Shown here: piece by piece, positions 1 to 6,802 of the stretch
How the letters are laid out: every line of letters begins with the position of its first letter
Position numbering within the stretch: position 1 is the stretch's first letter
Source: Candidatus Parcubacteria bacterium
GTDB lineage: Bacteria > Patescibacteriota > Patescibacteriia > JAACEG01
NCBI GenBank assembly: GCA_023135505.1
Contig: JAGLTA010000005.1
Coordinates: forward strand, 1 to 8,483
Direction: 5' to 3'
Length of the DNA stretch: 8,483 nucleotides
The notes under the pieces: generated by a model
What the model saw: the letters and a program-made list of their open reading frames with translations, nothing else
What the model was told of the DNA's origin: nothing
Databases searched by the model: none
Translations under genes and position numbers: made by a program

Positions 1-595
1 TTCCTAAATGGAGGCCGTACTGTCCGCCATCGATATCTATATCGTCCAGCACAACATGCTCTGTTCCACCGCGTAGCCGTATTCCTGTAAATGAACCGTC
101 AATATCGAAGTTCTTGAGATAAATATAAGAAGAAGAATTTACAAAGTTGACAGTATTGTAACCGCTAATTTTTGGTCTTTCCCCGTTAGCACCTTTAATA
201 GTAATCCAATTTGATGATGTGCCATTTTTGGAAATATTAACTGCTTCTGCATATGCTGTATTGCCCTCATGCACAATAAGCGTGTCCCCAGCAGTTAACT
301 GATCAACCCCATACTGAATAGTTGCCCAGGGACTGCCGGAAGAACCGTCATTAGAATTATCACCTACATCCTTATCAACATGATATGTGTTGCCGTTTGA
401 TTGAATATCAGGAAAAGGAGGGATTTGCGGAATTGACGGTATAATTTGCGCCCTCGCCTCCATTTCAAACCTTTCCCCAACATCAACTCCCACCTCCTTC
501 AATCCAAAAACAGCGCAATCAGCCGCAAACCAAACCGTTATGGTTGTGAGCATAATTGCGAAAAATAGTTTGATGTTTTTAAATTTGTTTTGCAT
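1..595 (-). CDS. Secreted right-handed beta-helix (pectate-lyase-like fold) protein, N-terminal part, cut by window edge
   Basis: Reading the minus strand from the ATG at 595 gives 198 uninterrupted codons that continue past base 1, so only the N-terminus is visible. Residues 1-9 are basic (MQNKFKNIK), followed by a hydrophobic stretch to about residue 30, a Sec signal peptide or N-terminal anchor. Residues 50-65 form a Pro/Ile-rich linker (IPSIPQIPPFP). From about residue 70 comes a run of the type YHVDKDVGDNSNDG, then SPWATIQYGVDQLTAGDTL and a glycine/asparagine-rich part with short repeating beta strands (WITIKGANG, YIYLKNFDIDG, HVVLDDIDIDGG). This opening is typical of DUF1565/beta-helix proteins that fold like pectate lyases and act outside the cell, often on polysaccharide or as surface proteins. 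Catalytic residues cannot be judged because the rest is missing. It is divergent from the pilus genes; a functional link to the pilus is not shown. The ATG was chosen because it directly precedes the signal peptide; no clear Shine-Dalgarno site precedes it. Confidence 0.8.
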   Translation of the reverse strand, partial: MQNKFKNIKLFFAIMLTTITVWFAADCAVFGLKEVGVDVGERFEMEARAQIIPSIPQIPPFPDIQSNGNTYHVDKDVGDNSNDGSSGSPWATIQYGVDQLTAGDTLIVHEGNTAYAEAVNISKNGTSSNWITIKGANGERPKISGYNTVNFVNSSSYIYLKNFDIDGSFTGIRLRGGTEHVVLDDIDIDGGQYGLHLG

Positions 596-630
596 AATTT
601 TTATTTCAAATTAATTCTCTTTATAGTCTT

Positions 631-659
631 ATTTTACTAAAAATATAACTCAATGTAAA
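631..659 (-). promoter_or_regulatory. Candidate promoter of the beta-helix gene
   Basis: On the minus strand TTTACA (654-659) is followed after 17 bases by TAAAAT (631-636), which resembles a sigma-70 -35/-10 pair with good spacing. It would give a leader of about 25-30 bases before the ATG at 595. The region is very AT-rich, so chance matches are likely; this is a candidate only. Confidence 0.35.
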
Positions 660-1001
660 ATAAACATGAATAAATTCACGCACATATTGGAATTCAAATA
701 GACTGAATTATATGCGATTAGGATTCAAATATGGCCATTGCAAAGGTTTTTCAGGGTTATATAATTATGGATTAAAACATTATCCTAATTATAATTACAA
801 AACAAACGAAAAAAAGATTATTTTTTGGCAATCTAAACTTCCTTCTTTTTTATTTTTAAGATAAGTCCCTATTTTTTTCTTTTCATAAAAAGTGATCTCT
901 TTTCCTTTTGGCATAGTCATATAATGTTAAATTAAGTTAGCGCTATATGATACAATAAAAAGGGGATTCGGTGTTTGAATTTAGCGAATTCAGCCAAGTT
1001 A

Positions 1002-1029
1002 TAAACAAATTTTTATTTTATGTTATAAT
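1002..1029 (+). promoter_or_regulatory. Candidate pilB promoter
   Basis: A perfect TATAAT lies at 1024-1029, with TAAACA (4 of 6 matches to TTGACA) at 1002-1007, 16 bases upstream. Transcription would start about 20-25 bases before the pilB ATG at 1059, giving a very short leader. An odd-centred AT palindrome (ATAAAAT-A-ATTTTAT, 1033-1047) sits between this -10 and the start codon and could be an operator or chance. The AT-rich setting limits confidence. Confidence 0.4.
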
Positions 1030-1058
1030 ACAATAAAATAATTTTATAAGATAAAAAA

Positions 1059-2795
1059 ATGTTTTCAACGGAACAATTAAAAAAAATATTGCTTCAAAAC
1101 AGCATTATTAATGAAAAGAAGTTTAATGAACTTAAAGTAGCCGCCGCGAAAGACGATATTGATTTATTAAAATATTTAAAAGATAAAAAAATTATTTCCA
1201 GCGATGCATTATACGAAAATGCCGCGCGCTATTTTAAGATGCCTTTTATAAAATTAGCAGATAAAACGGTTCGCAAGGATATTTTAAATCTTATTCCTGA
1301 AACGATAGCCCACGCGCATAAAATAGTCGCTTTTGACAAAACAGTTAAAGAATGCAAACTTGCCACCATTAAGCCGAGCGATATACAGATAATAGAATTT
1401 ATTAAAAAAAAGATTGGCGGAACGATTAAGGTGTATCTCACGACTCCTGACAGCATTAAAGAGATTGTTAAGCAATATCACAAAGGGCTTCAGACGGAAT
1501 TTAAGGATATAGTAAAAATTCATGAGGATAAGGACGGCGGTATTACTGCGGATGGCGGTAAAAATTTAAAGGAATTAGCAGAGGATTTGCCGATTGTGCG
1601 CATCGTTGACACTCTGTTGGAATACGCTATTTTTGAAAAAACTTCTGATATTCATATAGAGCCGGTAGAAAACGAGATTGTAGTGCGGTATCGCATTGAC
1701 GGGATTCTGCGCAAAGTAATGGCTTTGCCAAAAACCAGCCAGTTGGGGATTGTGGCGCGAATTAAAGTTTTAGCTAATTTAAAACTTGATGAGCACAGGT
1801 TGCCGCAAGACGGGAGGTTTAAAATTAAAATTTCCGAATATCAGGTTTCGTTTCGCGTTTCAACGATTCCTATTTTTAACGGCGAAAAAATTGTAATGCG
1901 ACTGCTGGATGAAAAATCACAGATTTTAAGTTTGGATAAACTAGGATTTAATAAGAAAGATCTAACCATATTAAAAAGAAATATAGCGAAGCCGCATGGA
2001 ATGGTTTTAGTGACAGGACCTACGGGTTCGGGGAAAACAACTACTCTTTACTCAGTATTAAATATTTTAAATAAAATTTCCGTTAATATTTCTACTATTG
2101 AAGATCCGATAGAATATCAGATATCAGGCATCAACCAAAGTCAGGTTAATCCAAAAATTGGATTTACCTTTGCTACTGGACTGCGCGCATTTTTAAGGCA
2201 GGATCCTGATATTATTATGGTCGGTGAAATTCGCGATCAAGAGACGGCTGAAATGGCTGTTCATGCGGCTATGACTGGACATTTAGTTCTTTCAACTTTG
2301 CATACAAACGACGCAGTGACGACATTGCCGCGTTTAGCTGATATGGGAATCCCGTCATTTTTACTTGCAACAACGACTAATTGTATCATCGCTCAGCGGC
2401 TGGTAAGAAAAATTTGTCAAGATTGCATCACAAGTTATAGGCTGACTTCAGAAACAATTGAAGATTTGTCGCGCAAATTAGATATCAGGCAGATTTTAGA
2501 AACTCTGAAAAAAGAAAAAATTATTGCTGATAAAAATTTGAAAAAACTGCTATTTTACAGAGGCAAGGGCTGCAAGAATTGCAATAATGAAGGATACAAG
2601 GGAAGGATAGGCATTTATGAAATTTTAGAGATCACTCCAAAAATTATTGAATTAATAAATAAAAAAGCGGATGCCGAGAAATTAAAACAGGCGGCGGCGG
2701 GACAAGACATGCTGTCAATCGTTGAAGACGGTTTTATGAAGGCAAAAAGCGGAGTTACAACTATTGAAGAAGTATTGAGAGTGACTAAGGAATAA
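1059..2795 (+). CDS. pilB: Type IV pilus assembly ATPase PilB (GspE/PulE family)
   Basis: The 578-residue protein is a complete secretion ATPase that powers pilin polymerisation at the inner face of the membrane. In order: an N-terminal MshEN/T2SSE_N-like domain (about 1-140), a PAS-like N2 domain with the DIHIEPVENEIVVRYRIDG signature (about residue 195 on), and the RecA-like core. Seen directly: Walker A GPTGSGKTT (320-328), Asp box IEDPIE (347-352), Walker B region DPDIIMVGEIRD (382-393, Glu390), His box with His408 and His415 (TGHLVLSTLHTNDA), and the PilB-type tetracysteine zinc motif Cys453/Cys456 and Cys505/Cys508. The zinc motif and length favour PilB/GspE over the retraction ATPase PilT. 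The N-terminal domain lacks an obvious RLG...L motif of the kind that binds c-di-GMP in MshE, so such control is doubtful. It is first in the pilus cluster; a PilX-like gene follows after 22 bp. The start has only a weak purine-rich upstream stretch. Confidence 0.96.
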   Translation: MFSTEQLKKILLQNSIINEKKFNELKVAAAKDDIDLLKYLKDKKIISSDALYENAARYFKMPFIKLADKTVRKDILNLIPETIAHAHKIVAFDKTVKECKLATIKPSDIQIIEFIKKKIGGTIKVYLTTPDSIKEIVKQYHKGLQTEFKDIVKIHEDKDGGITADGGKNLKELAEDLPIVRIVDTLLEYAIFEKTSDIHIEPVENEIVVRYRIDGILRKVMALPKTSQLGIVARIKVLANLKLDEHRLPQDGRFKIKISEYQVSFRVSTIPIFNGEKIVMRLLDEKSQILSLDKLGFNKKDLTILKRNIAKPHGMVLVTGPTGSGKTTTLYSVLNILNKISVNISTIEDPIEYQISGINQSQVNPKIGFTFATGLRAFLRQDPDIIMVGEIRDQETAEMAVHAAMTGHLVLSTLHTNDAVTTLPRLADMGIPSFLLATTTNCIIAQRLVRKICQDCITSYRLTSETIEDLSRKLDIRQILETLKKEKIIADKNLKKLLFYRGKGCKNCNNEGYKGRIGIYEILEITPKIIELINKKADAEKLKQAAAGQDMLSIVEDGFMKAKSGVTTIEEVLRVTKE

Positions 2796-2817
2796 TTTTC
2801 AATATAAAATTTGTTTT

Positions 2818-4263
2818 ATGCGAAATTTTTTAAAAAACCAATCTGGGACCATGCTAATCGCGCTTATCTTGATCGTTGCTGTCTTTATCGCTATGGCTGG
2901 CGGATTGGCAAGTCTGGGGGTTTATAGAAATAGGCTTTATAAGATGCAGAATGCGCAGATTCAAGCAATGCATATTGCCGAGGCGGGAGTTAATTATTAC
3001 CGCTGGCATTTGGCGCACGAGCAGGAAGATTTTTTTGACGGAACAGGCGCTGATCCTGACGGCATTCCTCCTAATGGATCGTATGAACATATTTATATTT
3101 CGCCGTCAGGAGAGTTAACAGGGAATTTTAGCTTGGAAATAACTCCGCCCGCAGAAGGATCTACTATCGCCACCATTAAATCAACTGGCTGGACAGACGA
3201 TTATCCTAATCTAAAAAGAACAGTGGAAGTGAGATACGGCATTCCTTCTTTGGCTCATTATTCTTTTTTAACAAATACAGATGTCTGGTTCGGCGATTCT
3301 GAAAGCGTGAGCGGAGAGCTTCATTCTAACGGCGGCATAAGAATGGACGGAAGCAATGATTCTTTAGTGTCGTCAGCAAGAAGCGTTTATATATGCGCGT
3401 TAAACCATGAATGCGATATTGGAAATTGTTCCAGCCCGTGTTCTTGGGTTGGCGGACAATGCGAATGCCCAGGTGTCTGGGGCTCAGGAGTTAATTCGCC
3501 TTTATGGAGTTTCCCTGTCCCGACAGTTGATTTTAATGTTATTACGATGGATATAGCGCAGATAAAAGCTGACGCGCAAGCGGCAGGGGTATATCTAGGT
3601 TCTTCCGGCGGCGGGAATAACGGCTATCATATTATATTCCAAGCGGACGGAACTTTTGATGTTTATATAGTTAATGATTTAGAAAGCGCTATTTCACAGC
3701 TAAACGATGATTGGGCTGCTTATGTTAATACTATTCAAGAAAAAATAGCTGACGAAACTTATGATAACAATTATTCAATACCCGCTAACGGGCTTATCTA
3801 TATTGAAGATGATATTTGGGTTGAAGGGACCGTTAATGGCCGCGCCACTTTAGTTGCCGCTAAATTGCCTGATAATCCGAACAAAAGAAAAACCATTCAT
3901 ATTAACGGCAATATTAATTATTTAGCTCGCGATGGAAATCATATTTTAGGGCTCATCGCGCAAAAACATGTCAAGGTTCCTCGCCATGCTCCGACAGACT
4001 TAACTATAGACGCTATTCTGCTGGCGCAAAACGGGCGTGTTTTCAGAAATCTATACGATCCTCGTTTAATAAAAAATAACATTACGATTTATGGCGGAAT
4101 TATCACAAATCAAATATGGACATGGACATGGGTGAGCGGAGGGGCAACTCTTGACGGGTATAATACCACGCATTCAATTTATGACTCGCAGACCACTTTT
4201 GCGCCGCCGCCCTCTTTTCCAACGACAGGAGAATACACTTTTATATCATGGGAGGAGAAATAA
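2818..4263 (+). CDS. PilX/GspK-like type IV pilus minor pilin with a six-cysteine cluster
   Basis: The 481-residue protein begins with a short basic leader ending in Gly10 (MRNFLKNQSG) and then a hydrophobic helix (about 11-33), the layout of a class III prepilin signal cut by a prepilin peptidase. As in PilX and GspK, no Glu is found at position +5. The following helix MQNAQIQAMHIAEAGVNYYRW (about 42-62) has the AEAG...YYR pattern of PilX N-terminal domains. The remainder is a large extracellular region rich in Gly, Asn and beta-forming residues, ending with a DGYNTTHSIYDSQ-type tail seen in long PilX-like proteins. Cysteines 193, 199, 204, 208, 215 and 217 cluster in 25 residues and could form three disulfides or bind metal. 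It is much longer than classical PilX (about 170-200 residues). It lies 22 bp after pilB and is probably co-transcribed. No Shine-Dalgarno site is visible; the ATG is chosen for its leader. Exact subfamily is uncertain. Confidence 0.82.
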   Translation: MRNFLKNQSGTMLIALILIVAVFIAMAGGLASLGVYRNRLYKMQNAQIQAMHIAEAGVNYYRWHLAHEQEDFFDGTGADPDGIPPNGSYEHIYISPSGELTGNFSLEITPPAEGSTIATIKSTGWTDDYPNLKRTVEVRYGIPSLAHYSFLTNTDVWFGDSESVSGELHSNGGIRMDGSNDSLVSSARSVYICALNHECDIGNCSSPCSWVGGQCECPGVWGSGVNSPLWSFPVPTVDFNVITMDIAQIKADAQAAGVYLGSSGGGNNGYHIIFQADGTFDVYIVNDLESAISQLNDDWAAYVNTIQEKIADETYDNNYSIPANGLIYIEDDIWVEGTVNGRATLVAAKLPDNPNKRKTIHINGNINYLARDGNHILGLIAQKHVKVPRHAPTDLTIDAILLAQNGRVFRNLYDPRLIKNNITIYGGIITNQIWTWTWVSGGATLDGYNTTHSIYDSQTTFAPPPSFPTTGEYTFISWEEK

Positions 4264-4577
4264 TAATTAAATTCGCTATGAATTTATCGCAAAGTATATT
4301 ATAATAAATTCAAAACGCAAAACTAAAAGTTATGCTGAATATAATATCAAATACCAAAATCCAAATACCAAATGTCAGACAAATGCTGATCAGCCTTTGG
4401 TTGGAAATTCAAAATTCAAATTTCAAATTAAATATTTGACATTTAATCATTTGGCATTGATTTGATATTTGAATTTTTACATTTGAAATTTCATCAAAAA
4501 AATTATAATTTAGAAATTTATATTTTATTTATAGTCTTAAATTTTGAATTTATATAGCCATTTTAATTTTAAAGATT
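4264..4577. other. Gene-free spacer between the PilX-like gene and pilM
   Basis: This 314-base AT-rich stretch contains no credible gene. It holds a small hairpin right after the PilX-like stop (AAATTC-GCTAT-GAATTT, 4269-4285), the large imperfect palindrome described separately (about 4341-4470), and a TATAAT at 4504-4509 without a good -35 partner, a possible start for pilMNO transcription. A perfect 12-base inverted pair (AAATTCAAAATT at 4405-4416 and its complement at 4540-4551) adds to the self-complementarity. No U-tract terminator is obvious. Confidence 0.6.
4341..4470. repeat. Imperfect palindrome of CAAAT/ATTTG words (dispersed-repeat candidate)
   Basis: The two halves pair in nested order: ATATCAAAT (4344-4352) with ATTTGATAT (4460-4468), CCAAAT (4361-4366) with ATTTGG (4449-4454), and AAATGTCA (4370-4377) with TGACATTT (4437-4444). 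Between them lie a perfect 10-base palindrome GCTGATCAGC (4385-4394) and the self-similar run AAATTCAAAATTC (4405-4417). Such CAAAT/GTCAAAT-word palindromes resemble non-coding dispersed elements in candidate-phylum genomes, but only one copy is in this window, so the repeat nature is inferred. Confidence 0.55.
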
Positions 4578-5645
4578 ATGTTAAATTTTTTTTCGCGTTA
4601 TTCCATAGGAATAGATATTATAGATTCTGCGATAAAAGGGGTTTGCCTTAAAAAGAGCGGAAAAGTTATCAACTTGGAAGATTATCAGGAAGTTTTTTTA
4701 AGCCCCGGTATTATAATTGGCGGCGAAATTAAAAATCAGGAAAAATTTATTAAACAGCTCTCAACGCTTTTTAAAAAGATTCATAACACCAGAAAAAGGA
4801 ACGGGATTATTATAAGTTCTATCCCAGAATCAAAAACTTTTATCAAGCTGATTAAAGCTATTGATATTGGATTGTTAAAATCGCAAAAAAGCGATAAATT
4901 TTTTCAAATTCCAGAAAGCATTTTAGAGGAGATTAAACAGAATATTCCTTTTGAAGCAGATGATCTTTATGTGGATTGGCAGATTGTAGGCGGAGACAAA
5001 GTCTTAATCGGAGCTGCTCAAAAAGCAATTGTTGACAGTTATACGGACTCATTTAATCAAGCGGGCATCTCATTGTCATGCTTGGATATAAAGCCAGCGG
5101 CGGTTTTAAGATCTGTTATTGATATTAAAAAAAATGATTTAAGCAGCAAGATTATTCTTAATATAGGCAGCGCTTATTCAACTGTTATTTTGGGAAATAA
5201 TAAAATGATTGAATTCACGGCAACCTTTTCTTTTTCCGATAAAATAATTTCTCAGACAATATCTGATAATCTTAAAATATCAGACGCGCAAACACAGAAA
5301 GCAAAAAAGGTATGCGGATTTAGCGGCAAAAAGTGCAAAGGAGCCGTGAAGAAAGTTTTACAGCCATGCTTAGAAGAAGTTATAAATTATATAGAAAAGG
5401 CCGTATCGTTTCATCGTGAGAATATAGCAAACAAAATGCCAATAAATAAGATAATTTTATGCGGCGAAAATGCTATAATGCCCGAACTTGATAAATTAAT
5501 AGATAAAAAATTAAAAATTAAAACGATTATAGCCGACCCTTTGGCAAATATAAGCCATACTTCAGATTCCCGCAAAAAATTTCTTCCGTATGCGGCGGCA
5601 ATCGGCATGGCGTTAAGAGGTGTTTTACAATATGATCATTCTTGA
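4578..5645 (+). CDS. pilM: Type IV pilus assembly protein PilM (actin-like, cytoplasmic)
   Basis: The 355-residue protein has the order and length of PilM, an FtsA/actin-like cytoplasmic protein that binds the N-terminal tail of PilN and anchors the T4P platform. Seen: a first phosphate-like motif SIGIDIIDSAIKGV (residues 9-22, Asp13), the PilM hallmark region IPESILEEIKQNIPFEADDLYVDW in the middle, a second phosphate-like motif ILNIGSAYSTVILG (193-206) and an adenosine-like motif IILCGENAIMPELDKLI (from about 292). The usual Gly-Ser of motif 1 (GIDIGSSSIK) is Ile15-Asp16, motif 2 has Asn195 where Asp is usual (DIG), and the adenosine motif has Cys295-Gly296 instead of Gly-Gly, so nucleotide binding may be weakened. 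Its last 14 bases overlap pilN when pilN starts at 5632. The ATG at 4578 has only a weak AAAG upstream. Family assignment is secure through the following pilN and pilO. Confidence 0.9.
   Translation: MLNFFSRYSIGIDIIDSAIKGVCLKKSGKVINLEDYQEVFLSPGIIIGGEIKNQEKFIKQLSTLFKKIHNTRKRNGIIISSIPESKTFIKLIKAIDIGLLKSQKSDKFFQIPESILEEIKQNIPFEADDLYVDWQIVGGDKVLIGAAQKAIVDSYTDSFNQAGISLSCLDIKPAAVLRSVIDIKKNDLSSKIILNIGSAYSTVILGNNKMIEFTATFSFSDKIISQTISDNLKISDAQTQKAKKVCGFSGKKCKGAVKKVLQPCLEEVINYIEKAVSFHRENIANKMPINKIILCGENAIMPELDKLIDKKLKIKTIIADPLANISHTSDSRKKFLPYAAAIGMALRGVLQYDHS
5615..5620 (+). promoter_or_regulatory. Ribosome binding site deciding the pilN start
   Basis: AAGAGG inside the end of pilM sits 11 bases before ATG 5632. 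It overlaps the alternative GTG at 5620 and so argues for the ATG start. Most other genes in the window lack a comparable site. Confidence 0.5.
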
Positions 5646-6177
5646 TTTAATCTCCCCGCAGGAGAAAAAACAATTTCATACTAAGAGAATCTATTTAGTG
5701 ATAGAAAAGTTGGTTTTCATTTCATCTTTGCTGTTTATTATTAATATTTCAATTGCGCTAATAGCCAAGCATATTATTAAAAATAATTTGAGCGATATAA
5801 ACAGCCATAGCATTGCGATTACGGAAGGCAACAAAGAATTAAACCAGCAGATTAAAAATCTCAACAACGAGTTGGAATTTTTAGACTCTGTCCAAAGCGA
5901 GAACATTTTTTTTACAGACCTGTTTTTAAAAGTTATAACTTTAACCCCCCAAAATGTAACTTTAACCCGCCTTTCTTTTAAGTTTCCAGAAAAAACAAAG
6001 AAAGAAGACGGCATTTTAAATTTAGATGTCAAAGGTATCGCGGCAACACGGGAAGATTTAATAAATTACAAAGAAAAGATTAACTCGTCAAATTTTTTAA
6101 AGGAGATAAAACTGCCGATTGCCGATCTTTTGCTGCAGGAAAATATAGAGTTTGAACTGTCAACAGAAATATATTAG
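5632..6177 (+). CDS. pilN: Type IV pilus assembly protein PilN
   Basis: PilN is a bitopic inner-membrane protein whose cytoplasmic tail docks on PilM and whose outer part pairs with PilO. From ATG 5632 the protein has 181 residues: a short tail MIILDLISPQEKK that matches the PilN INLLPxEEK-type PilM-binding motif, one membrane helix (about 22-45), a coiled coil (about 50-90) and a small alpha/beta domain (about 95-175). An in-frame GTG at 5620 is possible but would remove space for the ribosome site; AAGAGG at 5615-5620 lies 11 bases before ATG 5632 and is the best Shine-Dalgarno site in the cluster, so I chose 5632. It overlaps the end of pilM by 14 bases, which implies translational coupling. 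Its TAG stop lies inside the stem of the hairpin at 6172-6230. Confidence 0.87.
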   Translation: MIILDLISPQEKKQFHTKRIYLVIEKLVFISSLLFIINISIALIAKHIIKNNLSDINSHSIAITEGNKELNQQIKNLNNELEFLDSVQSENIFFTDLFLKVITLTPQNVTLTRLSFKFPEKTKKEDGILNLDVKGIAATREDLINYKEKINSSNFLKEIKLPIADLLLQENIEFELSTEIY

Positions 6178-6230
6178 ACTTGCCGCGTAATAAATTTTGT
6201 AACGAAATTTATTACGCGGCAAGTCTGATA
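6172..6230 (+). repeat. Strong perfect hairpin between pilN and pilO
   Basis: Bases 6176-6197 and 6205-6226 are perfect reverse complements over 22 bases (left arm starts AGACTTGCCGCG, right arm ends CGCGGCAAGTCT). The loop TGTAACG can close further (T-G, G-C) to a three-base loop, and outside the perfect part T-G, T-A, A-T and T-A pairs extend the stem to 6172-6230. The pilN stop codon (6175-6177) is inside the stem. No T-run follows on either strand, so it is not a standard intrinsic terminator; mRNA processing, stabilisation or partial attenuation between pilN and pilO, or a small inserted palindromic element, fit better. Confidence 0.9.
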
Positions 6231-6251
6231 AACCGTTAAATTGTAAATAAT

Positions 6252-6791
6252 ATGCAATGCAAGAAAAAAATTTTTATTATTACTGTTCCATGGTTTTGCG
6301 CCATAGCCGCCCTGAGTTTATTTTTATTATTGCCGTCAATAACTGATATTAAAAATATTTCTCAGGAGATTAAAGATAGAAAACAAGTTTTACTGCAAAA
6401 GCAGCTGAAAGGGCAGAATATTCAAAAAAATATTGATGAATTAAGCAGGGTTAAAAAAGCAGTAAACACATACTCGGTTTTCGCACCCAAAGAAAATGAA
6501 TTAGAGTTTATTGAAAATTTAGAAATGATTGCTAAAAAACATTATGTGAACCAAGATATTAAGATTAGCGCGTCGGACGAAAATAATGAAAAAAAATTAA
6601 AAATAATAATTAACTCAGAAGGAAAATTTATTGATTTAATCAGATATTTGCATTCGCTGGAAACGCAAAAGTATTATTTAAACATAAAATCGTTTGTTGT
6701 AAATTCTGACGGAGCGAGGCGCGCAGACGGCGAAGGAAGTTCGGTTAAGAATATGAAATTGTCTATAATAGCTTATGTGTATTTGAGATAA
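6252..6791 (+). CDS. pilO: Type IV pilus assembly protein PilO
   Basis: The 179-residue protein has the PilO architecture: a short basic cytoplasmic tail (MQCKKK), one membrane helix (about 7-27), a coiled coil (about 32-72, NISQEIKDRKQVLLQKQL onward) and a ferredoxin-like periplasmic domain (about 80-179) with the FIENLEMIAKKH helix and the GKFIDLIRYLHSLE helix that characterise PilO/GspM-like folds. PilO pairs with PilN and links the platform to the rest of the pilus machine. Sequence conservation is low, so the call depends on architecture and on position after pilM and pilN. It starts 74 bases after pilN, beyond the hairpin, with no Shine-Dalgarno site, so its expression could be affected by that structure. 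The histidine-phosphatase-like gene follows after 11 bases. Confidence 0.82.
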   Translation: MQCKKKIFIITVPWFCAIAALSLFLLLPSITDIKNISQEIKDRKQVLLQKQLKGQNIQKNIDELSRVKKAVNTYSVFAPKENELEFIENLEMIAKKHYVNQDIKISASDENNEKKLKIIINSEGKFIDLIRYLHSLETQKYYLNIKSFVVNSDGARRADGEGSSVKNMKLSIIAYVYLR

Positions 6792-6802
6792 AATATAATT
6801 TT

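Larger units (their letters stand above)
596..1058. other. Divergent AT-rich intergenic region, no gene seen
   Basis: These 463 bases separate the minus-strand beta-helix gene from pilB. I find no credible coding region or RNA gene. Contents: a candidate leftward promoter near 631-659; a 12-base perfect palindrome TAATTATAATTA at 786-797; a T-rich, pyrimidine-biased stretch at about 838-910; a TATAAT at 920-925 without a good -35; and a duplicated 15-base -10-like motif at 946-960 and 1024-1038 in front of pilB. Both flanking genes start here, so it is probably the control region for both. Confidence 0.6.

Noticed and set aside
731..775. A 14-codon open frame (MAIAKVFQGYIIMD) preceded by AGGA
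   Set aside because: Too short to support and with no other sign of coding; chance frame in an AT-rich spacer.
2854..3118. Short open frames on both strands over the start of the PilX-like gene
   Set aside because: They overlap the membrane helix and PilX signature of the real gene and show no domain pattern of their own.
4341..4500. Repeated CAAAT/ATTTG words as a possible CRISPR array
   Set aside because: No regular repeat-spacer period; words occur in both orientations and form a nested palindrome instead.
5620..5645. Possible alternative genetic code with TGA as glycine, as in some candidate phyla
   Set aside because: All main genes read through full length without in-frame TGA, and the pilM TGA gives a natural end with pilN overlap.
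5691..6032. 113-codon open frame on the minus strand within pilN
   Set aside because: It is antisense to pilN, which has clear domain architecture and context; the frame is a by-product of composition.
6172..6240. pilN-pilO hairpin as an intrinsic terminator
   Set aside because: No T-run after the stem on either strand, and pilO follows in the same direction.
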